Both the position numbers and the translations under genes were made by a program. From a virus, in IMG/VR virus record IMGVR_UViG_3300021335_000006, positions 62,001 through 126,000 of that record: a stretch of 64,000 nt of DNA; one strand, given 5' to 3'. Under the pieces are notes generated by a model. The model saw only the letters and a list, made by a program, of their open reading frames with translations. It was not told the DNA's origin and ran no database searches. Position 1 is the stretch's first letter; each line of letters begins with the position of its first letter. Positions 35,367-42,961 of this stretch are shown piece by piece.

Positions 35367-35654
35367 ATGTTGTGGGACATCATTGTAATTTTGTTCGTAT
35401 CGGGTCTTGTTTTTGGACTCGGATATGTAGCTTGGGTTTGGAACATGAAGGGCCTCGAAGGTGTAGTAGACAAGGCCGAAGAAATCGCAGAAGAAGTAGA
35501 AGAAGCGATTGACGATCTTGAGGATCTTGGTGATAAGCTCAAGAAGATGACTAAAGCAGAACTCGAAGAGTTTGCGCATACGCTTGGTATCAAAGTTGAC
35601 AAGCGTAAGAAAAAAGATGATATGATTAAAAAGATTGTAGACGAAAAAAAATAA
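35367..35654 (+). CDS. Membrane-anchored helical protein with HeH/Rho-N-like end
   Basis: 95 residues from ATG 35367, which has AAGGAG at ideal spacing; an upstream in-frame start at 35322 would lie inside regA. One membrane segment (IIVILFVSGLVFGLGYVAWV), an acidic coiled coil (EEIAEEVEEAIDDLEDL), then MTKAELEEFAHTLGIKVDKR followed by KKKDDMIKKI, which resembles the short helix-extended-helix motif used for nucleic-acid or protein binding. Might tether DNA or an enzyme to the membrane. Unknown function. Confidence 0.65.
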   Translation: MLWDIIVILFVSGLVFGLGYVAWVWNMKGLEGVVDKAEEIAEEVEEAIDDLEDLGDKLKKMTKAELEEFAHTLGIKVDKRKKKDDMIKKIVDEKK

Positions 35655-36017
35655 ATGTACGAATATAAGTGCATCATTAAAAGAGTACTCGATGGCGACA
35701 CAGTTGATGTCGATATCGATTTAGGATTTGGAGTGTGGTTACGTGGACAGCGAATTCGTTTTTATGGAATCGATGCCCCCGAAACTAGAACTCGTGATTT
35801 AGAAGAGAAGGCTCGTGGCCATGTAGCACGAGATTTCGTCTCTCAATTCTTACCAGTCGAATCTATTCAAACACTAATCAGCAGAAAAGATGAAACTGGA
35901 AAGTACGGTCGCATACTTGGCGACTTTGTAGTATACGATGCTGTTTGGGATGCTCAAAGAAACTTGACAGAACTTCTATTGCGTGAAGGTCTTGTCGAGG
36001 TTTATGAATCTAAATAA
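35655..36017 (+). CDS. Thermonuclease (SNase)-like endonuclease
   Basis: 120 residues, ATG directly after the upstream stop. Staphylococcal-nuclease motifs are clear: RVLDGDTVDVDIDLGFG (metal-binding Asp), RIRFYGIDAPETRTRDLEEK (catalytic Arg and Glu region) and ETGKYGRILGDF (second catalytic Arg). No signal peptide, so it acts in the infected cell, possibly on host nucleic acid. Common in marine phages near regA and gp43. Confidence 0.85.
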   Translation: MYEYKCIIKRVLDGDTVDVDIDLGFGVWLRGQRIRFYGIDAPETRTRDLEEKARGHVARDFVSQFLPVESIQTLISRKDETGKYGRILGDFVVYDAVWDAQRNLTELLLREGLVEVYESK

Positions 36018-36029
36018 GCAGTAAAATCG

Positions 36030-36037
36030 TATAAATA
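36030..36037 (+). promoter_or_regulatory. T4-type late promoter for hsp20
   Basis: Exact TATAAATA; the transcript would begin near 36043, giving an 86-base structured leader before the Hsp20 ATG. Confidence 0.82.
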
Positions 36038-36043
36038 AGAAGC

Positions 36044-36129
36044 GATGACAGGGCGATCTTGTCATCCACATCAGTGCGGAATGGTCCGGCTGAGAGACAA
36101 CAACCTTGCTTAATATAAGGAGGCAAAAA
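36044..36129 (+). promoter_or_regulatory. ROSE-like RNA thermometer in the hsp20 leader
   Basis: Hairpin I at the very 5' end: GATGACA (36044-36050) pairs perfectly with TGTCATC (36060-36066). A small second stem is CGGA/TCCG (36077-36088). The last hairpin covers the ribosome site: C104 C105 U106 U107 [G108 bulged] C109 U110 pair with A118 G119 G120 A121 G122 G123 (prefix 36,000), around a 7-base loop, so all of AAGGAGG except its first A is sequestered 6 bases before the ATG. UUGCU opposite AGGA with a bulged G is the signature of ROSE thermometers on small heat-shock genes. Heating would free the ribosome site. A shorter CCUU/AAGG pairing is an alternative. Confidence 0.72.
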
Positions 36130-36555
36130 ATGGTTAATACCCGAACTAAAATGTTTACATTCCCCCATTCACGTTTCATAGGATTTGATCACGTATGGGA
36201 TGAGATTGAGAAACTTACCGCCGTCGGTGCTAACGAGAAAGGATTCCCTAGGCACAATATCGTAAAGCATGATGACACAAACTATTCGATGGAGTTTGCT
36301 TTAGGTGGTTACAAGAGAAAAGATCTGGAAATTGAAGTCCAGCCTGGCGTTCTCATTATTCGAGGTAATCCAGACGAAGACACTAAGCAATATCTTCACA
36401 AAGGTATTACTACGAAAAAGTTCGTAGAAACATTTAGACTCGCTGACCATGTTGTCGTTGATGGAGCTGAATTCGTCAACGGTTTACTAGTCATTAGTTT
36501 GAGAGTTGAACTGCCCGAAGAACAGCGTCCGAGAAAGATCGAAATTAAAATCTAA
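36130..36555 (+). CDS. hsp20: Small heat shock protein Hsp20
   Basis: 141 residues from ATG 36130 behind AAGGAGG. The alpha-crystallin domain runs from about residue 45: DTNYSMEFALGGYKRKDLEI then EVQPGVLIIRG, KKFVETFRLADHVVVDGAEF and NGLLVISLRVELPEE. The N-terminal DHVWDEIEKL helix and C-terminal IEIKI tail (I-x-I oligomerisation motif) are present. It acts as an ATP-independent holdase; Hsp20 genes are common in cyanophages and related T4-like phages, where a role in virion assembly is suspected. Late promoter plus thermometer-like leader suggest late, temperature-sensitive synthesis. Confidence 0.92.
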   Translation: MVNTRTKMFTFPHSRFIGFDHVWDEIEKLTAVGANEKGFPRHNIVKHDDTNYSMEFALGGYKRKDLEIEVQPGVLIIRGNPDEDTKQYLHKGITTKKFVETFRLADHVVVDGAEFVNGLLVISLRVELPEEQRPRKIEIKI

Positions 36556-36575
36556 TCTCAAAAGGACACTGATAA

Positions 36576-36911
36576 ATGAAAAAAGAACTATTTGCCGCAT
36601 GTAGCGGTGTGGTATTCGCTGGCTTAATGTTAGCTCAACCTGTATTAGCTGTAGAATCATACACAGCAAAACTCAACGAAGAAGGCAAATTTTGTGCTAC
36701 AGTAAAAGTCGCCCAGCCGGGTGGATTTTTTATTCGTCGCATGAAGTGTCGTTCTTTGGAAGAGTGGGAAGCTAAGGGATATGAGGTTTCGTATCCAGAA
36801 GGTTTGTCTCCAGAAGAAGTGGCGGCATCTATGAGTGATAGTATTCTCTTAGATTTGGATAAAAGTCTTTTGGCACAAATCAAAGCATCCCTGCAGGTAG
36901 GTAGATCATGA
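36576..36911 (+). CDS. Secreted or periplasmic small protein, unknown
   Basis: 111 residues with a clear signal peptide: MKKELF, a hydrophobic core (SGVVFAGLMLAQPVLA) and cleavage probably after VLA. The mature part has FCATVKVAQPGGFFIRRMKC with two Cys that could form a disulfide outside the cytoplasm, and an acidic helical end. ATG behind AAAAGGACAC. Could be a periplasmic or envelope protein acting in superinfection exclusion or lysis control; unassigned. It overlaps a 50-residue membrane ORF (ATGA). Confidence 0.65.
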   Translation: MKKELFAACSGVVFAGLMLAQPVLAVESYTAKLNEEGKFCATVKVAQPGGFFIRRMKCRSLEEWEAKGYEVSYPEGLSPEEVAASMSDSILLDLDKSLLAQIKASLQVGRS

Positions 36912-37060
36912 AACTAACCCTTTCTGAAAAGCTATCAGCGATTGCTGTATGCACATTTCTAATTGGGTGTATGGTGGCTGGCTTTTATGGACACATTATG
37001 TATCCGGAGTTGTATATGAATGCTACTCCAATGCCATATGTCTATACTCCCATAATTTAA
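36908..37060 (+). CDS. 50-residue membrane protein
   Basis: ATG overlaps the upstream stop (ATGA) and TAA closes at 37060. Translation gives MKLTLSEKLSAI followed by a hydrophobic helix (AVCTFLIGCMVAGFYG) and a short Pro/Tyr-rich tail (MPYVYTPII). Single membrane span with an N-in start, coupled to the secreted protein gene. Function unknown; a small inner-membrane partner is plausible. Confidence 0.5.
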   Translation: MKLTLSEKLSAIAVCTFLIGCMVAGFYGHIMYPELYMNATPMPYVYTPII

Positions 37061-37078
37061 ATGTGAATAGAGGTTTTT

Positions 37079-37120
37079 GTGACGTTCCTCGACCGTTGGT
37101 AAGGTCGCTAAAAACGTCAC
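37079..37120 (+). promoter_or_regulatory. Nested stem structure upstream of gp43
   Basis: Outer arms GTGACGTT (37079-37086) and AACGTCAC (37113-37120) are perfectly complementary; an inner CGACC/GGTCG stem (37090-37094, 37103-37107) closes an 8-base loop. There is no T tract after it, so it is not a simple terminator. It lies in the untranslated gap before the 37-residue ORF. Confidence 0.5.
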
Positions 37121-37139
37121 GCAACTCTTAAGGTAGACG

Positions 37140-37253
37140 ATGTTTAACATAAGCGACACGGCTAAAAGATTAGCAATTTTAGGAATAGTTATACTTCCGT
37201 GGGAACTAGCACTCATCTACTTCTTTACTACAACCGTAGAGAAACTTATATAA
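37140..37253 (+). CDS. 37-residue membrane peptide
   Basis: ATG behind AAGGTAGACG, TAA at 37251. MFNISDTAKR is followed by one hydrophobic helix (LAILGIVILPWELALIYFF) and a short tail. Too short for homology by eye; the clean ribosome site and membrane helix support a real microprotein. Confidence 0.45.
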   Translation: MFNISDTAKRLAILGIVILPWELALIYFFTTTVEKLI

Positions 37254-37257
37254 ATGG

Positions 37258-37287
37258 TTGACATGTCCCCCATGTCTACTATATAAT
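37258..37287 (+). promoter_or_regulatory. Consensus sigma70 promoter for gp43 with an operator-like dyad
   Basis: TTGACA (37258-37263), 18-bp spacer, TATAAT (37282-37287). A perfect dyad GACATG (37260-37265) and CATGTC (37271-37276) starts within the -35 and lies across the spacer, a classic operator position. The transcript would start about 20 bases before the TTG start codon. Confidence 0.82.
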
Positions 37288-37313
37288 GTGGAAAACATTT
37301 TGAGGAATCTATC

Positions 37314-39824
37314 TTGTCGTTTTACACAAACGTGACCCGTTACGGAAACAAGATCTTATATCGTGGATACTCTAGTAAAGGCACTAGAGAAACTAAGAAA
37401 GTAAAATTTCAACCTACACTTTACATTCAGAGCAAAAAGCAAGAATCTGGATGGAAGAGTCTGTATGGTCACACTGTCGATCCCGTTCAATTTCCTTCGA
37501 TGTCTGAAGCAGGTGAGTTTATCAAGCAATATGAAGATGTTGACAACTTCAAGATCTTCGGTAATACAAACTTTGTAGCTCAGTTTGTTGCTGAAGAGTT
37601 CCCTGCTATTATTGACTTCGATCCCAAGTTCATCGATGTCGGCAATATCGATATTGAGGTTGCGTCAGATGAAGGATTCCCCGAACCCGACGAGGCCAAG
37701 TATCCCGTCATCTCAATCGCTTACATGAGTAGTAAGCACAAAGCGTTCTTTGTGTGGGGCCTCGATGACTATGATACAAGTCTTCGAGACTTTGATGACT
37801 CTGGCTATGAGGACTATGAGGTTGTCTATCGGAAGTGTCTGGATGAGAAGAATCTCTTACTAAACTTCTTGCATCACTGGAAGCAATTCACTCCAGATAT
37901 TATCACTGGATGGAACATTCGACTCTTTGACATTCCGTATATTGTGAATCGAATGAATCGAATCCTCGGCGAAGATATCTCTAAGCAAATCTCTCCGTTC
38001 GATGTGATTAAATATCGTCAGATTGCGGTCAAGGGTAAGAGTCTTGATGCATATGAAATTTATGGCGTCCAACAGGTAGACTACTTCGATTTATTTCAAA
38101 AGTTTGGCTATAGCTATGGAACTCTTGCATCGTATTCGCTTGATCACGTTGCATCTGTTGTTCTCGGTGAACGAAAACTATCGTATGAAGAGTACGGCTC
38201 TCTTCACAGTCTATACAAACAAGACTATCAAAAGTTTATCTCGTATAACATTCGAGACATTCTTCTCGTTGACAAAATTGATCGTCAAACTGGATTGATG
38301 CAACTTGCACTCACGATTGCATACAAGGGTGGCGTCAACTATAGTGACACTTTTGGAACAACTGGGATATGGGATAGTATCATCTATCGATTCTTACATC
38401 ATCGTAAGATTACTGTTCCTCCTTCTACTCGAAAAGAGAAGCAATCTTACCCAGGTGGCTATGTGAAAGAGCCTCGTATTGGAATGAGCGAATGGATCAC
38501 TTCGTTTGACTTGAACAGTCTGTATCCTAATTTAATTGTTCAGTACAACATGTCTCCCGAGACACTAGTTGAAGGTATGCTTCCTGACTTTGGAGTAGAT
38601 CATTTTCTGAAAACTACGATTCCTGATGAAATTCGAGAAAAGGATTATGCGGTCGCTGCCAACGGATCAATGTATCGCAAAGATAAGCGTGGAGTTCTTC
38701 CTGAGATCATCGTAGGACTGTATGATGAGCGAAAAGCAATCAAAGGTCAAATGATTAGTAAGAAGAAAGAATATGAGCGTAAGAAAACCAAGCAACTTGA
38801 TATGGAGATCACGCAACTCGACAATCAACAAATGGCAGTAAAGATTCTTCTCAACTCACTCTATGGAGCGCTTGGGAATCAGTATTTTCGATACTTTGAT
38901 ATGCGTATGGCTGAAGGGATTACGCTCTCTGGTCAGTTGGCTATTCGATGGGCGGAGACTGCAATCAATCACTATCTCAATCGAATACTCAAGTCCTATG
39001 ATGAAGACTATGTAATTGCAATTGATACCGATTCGTTGTATGTTGATCTTGCTCCACTAGTGAAGCAGGTGAATCCTAAAGATCCCGTTAACTTTATTGA
39101 CGAGGCTTGTAAGAGTAAATTTGTTCCTCAACTACAAAGGTCTTACAAGGATATGTTTAGTCACATGAATGCGTATGAACCTCGTATGGTTATGGAGCGT
39201 GAAGCAATTGCTGATCGTGGAGTCTGGACTGCTAAGAAAAGATATATACTTAACGTGCATAACAATGAGGGAGTTGCTTACGCTGAGCCTAAACTCAAGA
39301 TCATGGGAATTGAGGCTGTTAAGTCCAGCACGCCTCAAGTGGTGCGGGATAAGTTTGTAAAAGCATATGGAATCATTCTAAACTCTACAGAAAGCGAACT
39401 TCAAGACTTCGTGGCAAACTTCTATGATGAGTTTAAAAGTCTCCCTGCCGAGGATGTTTCTTTTCCTAGAGGCGTGAGTGATATTGAGAAGTGGCAGGAC
39501 AAACACACTGTCTACAAGAAGGGTTGTCCGATTCATGTAAGAGGTGCGCTTGTATTCAATAGATTGTCATCAAAAAATAAGCTTAATGTTGAAGATATTA
39601 AGAACGGAAGTAAAGTCAAATTTTGCTATCTGAAACTTCCAAATCCTTCAATGGAGAATGTGATATCTTTTCCACAGTTCTTACCCAGAGAGTTTGAGCT
39701 AGAACAGTATATCGATTATCAAACTCAGTTTGACAAGACGTTTAAAGAGCCATTGAAACTTGTATCTGATGCAATCAATTGGGATCTTGAAAAACGAAAT
39801 ACACTGGAGTCTTTCTTCTCATGA
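37314..39824 (+). CDS. 43: DNA polymerase gp43 (family B)
   Basis: 836 residues (T4: 898). Start is TTG at 37314 behind TGAGGA; the frame has an in-frame stop at 37284 and no upstream ATG, so a non-ATG start is required. Exonuclease motifs: NIDIEVASDEGF (Exo I), TGWNIRLFDIPYI (Exo II), YNIRDILLVDK (Exo III). Polymerase motifs: SFDLNSLYPNLI (A), KILLNSLYGALGN (B), AIDTDSLYVDL (C). It replicates the phage genome with clamp gp45 and loader gp44/62. A rare start codon and short leader suggest tight control of polymerase level, which T4 achieves by autogenous repression. Confidence 0.97.
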   Translation: MSFYTNVTRYGNKILYRGYSSKGTRETKKVKFQPTLYIQSKKQESGWKSLYGHTVDPVQFPSMSEAGEFIKQYEDVDNFKIFGNTNFVAQFVAEEFPAIIDFDPKFIDVGNIDIEVASDEGFPEPDEAKYPVISIAYMSSKHKAFFVWGLDDYDTSLRDFDDSGYEDYEVVYRKCLDEKNLLLNFLHHWKQFTPDIITGWNIRLFDIPYIVNRMNRILGEDISKQISPFDVIKYRQIAVKGKSLDAYEIYGVQQVDYFDLFQKFGYSYGTLASYSLDHVASVVLGERKLSYEEYGSLHSLYKQDYQKFISYNIRDILLVDKIDRQTGLMQLALTIAYKGGVNYSDTFGTTGIWDSIIYRFLHHRKITVPPSTRKEKQSYPGGYVKEPRIGMSEWITSFDLNSLYPNLIVQYNMSPETLVEGMLPDFGVDHFLKTTIPDEIREKDYAVAANGSMYRKDKRGVLPEIIVGLYDERKAIKGQMISKKKEYERKKTKQLDMEITQLDNQQMAVKILLNSLYGALGNQYFRYFDMRMAEGITLSGQLAIRWAETAINHYLNRILKSYDEDYVIAIDTDSLYVDLAPLVKQVNPKDPVNFIDEACKSKFVPQLQRSYKDMFSHMNAYEPRMVMEREAIADRGVWTAKKRYILNVHNNEGVAYAEPKLKIMGIEAVKSSTPQVVRDKFVKAYGIILNSTESELQDFVANFYDEFKSLPAEDVSFPRGVSDIEKWQDKHTVYKKGCPIHVRGALVFNRLSSKNKLNVEDIKNGSKVKFCYLKLPNPSMENVISFPQFLPREFELEQYIDYQTQFDKTFKEPLKLVSDAINWDLEKRNTLESFFS

Positions 39825-39867
39825 ATGTGTAAAGCAACATCGATTCAAAATGAATTGGAAAACAAGA

Positions 39868-39886
39868 GAAACCCCTAGCTGGTTTC
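39868..39886 (+). other. Small hairpin in the leader of the 87-residue gene
   Basis: GAAACC (39868-39873) pairs with GGTTTC (39881-39886) across a 7-base loop, 12 bases before the AAGGAG ribosome site of the next gene. Possibly a translation or stability element. Confidence 0.35.
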
Positions 39887-39908
39887 AAGTCGCATAAGGA
39901 GAACTAAA

Positions 39909-40172
39909 ATGTCGGATGAATTTTTTGATTTTGGATTCACCGCTGTAACGGAAGATGAGTTGGATGCGGTACGCCAGCTACAAGCACAGACGGAAACGAT
40001 CCAACAAGAATTGGTATCAGTTGACAACAAGGCAAAAGCCTTGTATGATGCTATCATGCCATTACTAGAAAACCTAAAGGCAGATCCCAATAAGGATTAT
40101 ATCTACTGGCCGAATCGATATGAAAAGATTGACGCATTCCAAGATAAGCTTGCGTCTATTATGACATCATAA
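39909..40172 (+). CDS. Conserved small protein upstream of uvsX, unknown
   Basis: 87 residues, ATG behind AAGGAGAAC. An acidic N-terminus (SDEFFDFGFTAVTEDELDAV) is followed by a helix and the conserved block IMPLLENLKADPNKDYIYWP then NRYEKIDAFQDKL. I recognise that block from small proteins of cyanophages and pelagiphages. No catalytic motif. Helical dimer likely. Function unknown. Confidence 0.65.
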   Translation: MSDEFFDFGFTAVTEDELDAVRQLQAQTETIQQELVSVDNKAKALYDAIMPLLENLKADPNKDYIYWPNRYEKIDAFQDKLASIMTS

Positions 40173-40175
40173 ATG

Positions 40176-40221
40176 TTGCATATATTGAACATATGACACT
40201 ATAATGGTCATTATATGACAC
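40176..40221 (+). promoter_or_regulatory. uvsX promoter with repeated ATATGACAC boxes
   Basis: TTGCAT, 18-bp spacer, TATAAT (40200-40205). Identical 9-bp direct repeats ATATGACAC at 40191-40199 and 40213-40221 flank the -10, 22 bp apart (two helical turns), so a dimeric regulator could bind both on the same face. A GTGGG/CCCAC hairpin lies further down the leader (40231-40247). Confidence 0.65.
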
Positions 40222-40281
40222 ATTATCACTGTGGGATAATTCCCCACGTTAAAACAATCAATAACTACTAAGGAAAAAAAT

Positions 40282-41349
40282 ATGTCATCACTACTAGAAA
40301 AGCTTCAGAAATCTGGAGCCATAAAACACACTTCGATATTAAATAAGTCTACATTTTTTAATGTGAAGGATAGTATACCAACTGAAATTCCAATCATTAA
40401 TGTTGCTTTGAGTGGACGGTTAGACGGCGGCTTAACGCCTGGACTAACGTTTCTTGCTGGGGAATCAAAGAGCTTTAAATCTTTGCTCGGACTAATGCTT
40501 GTTAAGGCATACATGAAGAAACATGAAGATGCTGTGTGTTTGTTTTACGATTCAGAGTTTGGTATTACACCAGACTATATCGAGTCAAACGGGATTGACA
40601 CTAGTAGAGTGCTTCATATTCCAATTGAACATCTTGAGCAACTGAAGTTTGACATTTCAAAGAGACTAGAAGAAATAGAGCGTGGCGACAAAGTAATTAT
40701 CTTTGTTGACTCTGTAGGCAATCTTGCTTCTAAGAAAGAAGTGGAAGATGCTTTGGACGGAAAGTCTGTTGCTGATATGTCTCGTGCAAAAGTGATGAAA
40801 TCACTCTGGCGAATTGTAACGCCACACTTGACTACAAAAGACATTCCTTGTGTTGCTGTCAATCACACTTATCAGACAATGGAGCTTTATTCTAAAGCAA
40901 TCATGTCCGGTGGTACTGGAGGCATGTATAGTGCAAATCAAGTATTTGTAATTACAAAAGCCCAAGACAAAGACGGGAAAGAGTTGATGGGTTATAACTT
41001 CACTATCAACATTGAGAAGTCACGCTTTGTTCGTGAGAAATCCAAGTTCCCATTCAATGCTCGATTTGATGCTGGAATCAACAAGTGGTCTGGATTACTC
41101 GATCTTGCAACAGAAGGTGGCTTTGTCGTTAAACCTAGCATGGGTTGGTACTCAAAAGTCGATCCAGAAACAGGTGAAGTCGAAGATAAGAAGTATCGAG
41201 CAAAAGATACTGATACAAAAGATTTTTGGCTTCCCATCTTGACAAGCAAGCGCTTTCAAGAGTATATTAGTGACAGATATCAAATCGCCACACGTTCACT
41301 TGTGGTAGACGAACCAGAAGATTATGAAGAGGCTAATCTAGATGATTGA
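40282..41349 (+). CDS. uvsX: RecA-like recombinase UvsX
   Basis: 355 residues (T4: 391). Walker A LAGESKSFKSL, the strand VCLFYDSEFGITPDYIESNG, Walker B VIIFVDSVGNLASK and the loop region MSGGTGGMYSANQVFVITK are standard. It forms filaments on single-stranded DNA for strand exchange, loaded by UvsY. ATG behind AAGGAAAAA. Own sigma70-like promoter; its stop overlaps gp41 by 8 bp. Confidence 0.96.
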   Translation: MSSLLEKLQKSGAIKHTSILNKSTFFNVKDSIPTEIPIINVALSGRLDGGLTPGLTFLAGESKSFKSLLGLMLVKAYMKKHEDAVCLFYDSEFGITPDYIESNGIDTSRVLHIPIEHLEQLKFDISKRLEEIERGDKVIIFVDSVGNLASKKEVEDALDGKSVADMSRAKVMKSLWRIVTPHLTTKDIPCVAVNHTYQTMELYSKAIMSGGTGGMYSANQVFVITKAQDKDGKELMGYNFTINIEKSRFVREKSKFPFNARFDAGINKWSGLLDLATEGGFVVKPSMGWYSKVDPETGEVEDKKYRAKDTDTKDFWLPILTSKRFQEYISDRYQIATRSLVVDEPEDYEEANLDD

Positions 41350-42724
41350 AAACACAATTCTTGCGTCACTACTTCACAATGAAGAATACATGCGAAGAGT
41401 TGCACCTTTTCTAAGTGAATCTTACTTTTTTGATCTTACTGAGAAGACTGTTTACAGCGCTATTATGTCTTACATCGAAGACTACAATGGCATACCAACA
41501 AAAGAAGCATTGCGAATCAATCTTGAAGAGAAAACAACTCTGACGGAAGATTCCTTTTCTTCTGCTGTTGATATGATCAATGAGTTGAGTTATGATGATC
41601 AGACAGATCTCGACTGGCTAGTAGATAAAACTGAAAAGTTCTGTCAAGACAAGGCCATCTATAATGCAGTCCGTGAATCCATCCTTGTACTAGACAATCA
41701 ACACAAGACTCTAGACAAGGGTGCGATTCCACAATTGCTGAGTGACGCCCTTGGCGTCTCGTTTGATCAGAATGTTGGACACGACTTTCTGGAGCTTTAC
41801 GAAGATCGATATCGCTTTTATCACACGAAAGAAGACAAGATCCCATTCGACATAGATCTGATGAACAAGATCACGAAGGGTGGACTTTCTCGTAAATCTC
41901 TCAGCGTGATTCTTGCTGGAACAGGTGTGGGTAAAACTTTGTTTATGACTCACTGTGCATCTGCTAATCTTCTCTCTGGATTAAATGTTCTGTATATCAC
42001 GATGGAGATGGCTGAAGAACGCATCGCTGAGCGGATCGATGCGAATCTACTTGACGTTACGATGGACACTCTGAGAGAAATGCCTAAAGATGTCTATCTT
42101 AAGAAGGTGCAACGAGTCAAAGAAAAGACTACAGGTAAGTTGATTGTCAAAGAGTATCCAACAGCAAGCGCTGGATCTGGACACTTTCGACATTTGTTAA
42201 ACGAGTTGAAACTGAAAAAGAACTTCACTCCAGATGTTATTTACATTGACTATCTGAATATATGTACAAGTTCTCGTGTGAAGAATGCAAGCGCAAACTC
42301 ATATACAATTGTTAAGGCAATTGCTGAAGAATTGAGAGGGCTTGCTGTCGAGTTTAATGTTCCAATTATGTCTGCGACACAGACTACAAGGAGCGGATAC
42401 TCTAACTCTGATATTGGGCTTGAAGATACCTCTGAGTCTTTTGGACTTCCAGCGACTGCTGACTTCATGTTTGGCGTAGTATCGACAGAGCAACTAGAAG
42501 AGTCTAATCTGGTGATGATCAAGCAATTGAAAAATCGCTGGGGAGATCCAAACTACAAGAAGAGATTCGTTGTCGGCATTGATCGATCTAAGATGAAACT
42601 TTTTGATGCTGATGAGGATGCTCAAAGTGCTGTGATGGATGACTCTGCTCAAGCACCTAAGTCTAACAATGTAGCGACACTCAAAGCGAAAAACTCGAAG
42701 CCAGACTTTTCGAATTTCACATAA
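41342..42724 (+). CDS. 41: Replicative DNA helicase gp41 (DnaB family)
   Basis: 460 residues (T4: 475). RecA-fold motifs: Walker A LAGTGVGKTLF, VLYITMEMAEERIAER, Walker B DVIYIDYLNI, and the downstream SATQTTRSGYS segment (motif H4). It forms the hexamer that unwinds the fork and partners primase gp61, encoded about 13 kb downstream. It overlaps the end of uvsX; a hairpin terminator follows. Confidence 0.95.
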   Translation: MIENTILASLLHNEEYMRRVAPFLSESYFFDLTEKTVYSAIMSYIEDYNGIPTKEALRINLEEKTTLTEDSFSSAVDMINELSYDDQTDLDWLVDKTEKFCQDKAIYNAVRESILVLDNQHKTLDKGAIPQLLSDALGVSFDQNVGHDFLELYEDRYRFYHTKEDKIPFDIDLMNKITKGGLSRKSLSVILAGTGVGKTLFMTHCASANLLSGLNVLYITMEMAEERIAERIDANLLDVTMDTLREMPKDVYLKKVQRVKEKTTGKLIVKEYPTASAGSGHFRHLLNELKLKKNFTPDVIYIDYLNICTSSRVKNASANSYTIVKAIAEELRGLAVEFNVPIMSATQTTRSGYSNSDIGLEDTSESFGLPATADFMFGVVSTEQLEESNLVMIKQLKNRWGDPNYKKRFVVGIDRSKMKLFDADEDAQSAVMDDSAQAPKSNNVATLKAKNSKPDFSNFT

Positions 42725-42729
42725 AAAAA

Positions 42730-42752
42730 GGGGGCGCAATGCCCCCTCTTAT
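42730..42752 (+). terminator. Hairpin terminator after gp41
   Basis: GGGGGC / GCCCCC with GCAAT loop, preceded by seven A and followed by TCTTATAAAT. The A and T tracts suggest it could act in both directions. Confidence 0.75.
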
Positions 42753-42756
42753 AAAT

Positions 42757-42929
42757 CAGACTACGTGGCAGGCCAGAACCCCACTGGCATTTAAAATGCT
42801 ACACCTGCTATTCCTATGTGATTGGGTAATAATTACTCTACACACTTGCCTCTTACGAATACCGTATGAACACGCACCCTGACACTATTTATACAAATTG
42901 ATTTTTCAATGGCTTATATTCTGGATTTT
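42757..42929. other. Intergenic region without recognisable gene
   Basis: About 170 bp between the gp41 terminator and a late promoter. Locally more G+C-rich at 42765-42800 (GGCAGGCCAGAACCCCACTG). I checked for a tRNA cloverleaf on both strands and found no acceptable T arm. No ORF above 40 codons has a ribosome site. Could encode a small RNA. Confidence 0.4.
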
Positions 42930-42937
42930 ATAAATAT
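42930..42937 (+). promoter_or_regulatory. T4-type late promoter for the cargo gene block
   Basis: Exact TATAAATA 25 bp before the 42962 gene, opening the late block that runs to at least 46497. Confidence 0.83.
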
Positions 42938-42961
42938 TATAATACTATTTAAGGGATAGTC

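Noticed and set aside
36084-36110. GGCTGAGAG followed by AACCTTGCT, resembling part of a TPP riboswitch
   Set aside because: The rest of the TPP core (the GAACCTGATC element and closing helices) is missing and the gene is hsp20; the ROSE-like fold explains the region better.
37248-37255. TATAAATG just upstream of the gp43 promoter as a late promoter
   Set aside because: Last base mismatched, overlaps a stop codon, and a consensus sigma70 promoter lies immediately downstream for an early gene.
42757-42929. Possible tRNA on either strand
   Set aside because: No T-arm GTTCRAxxC with a matching stem and no acceptor pairing could be built.
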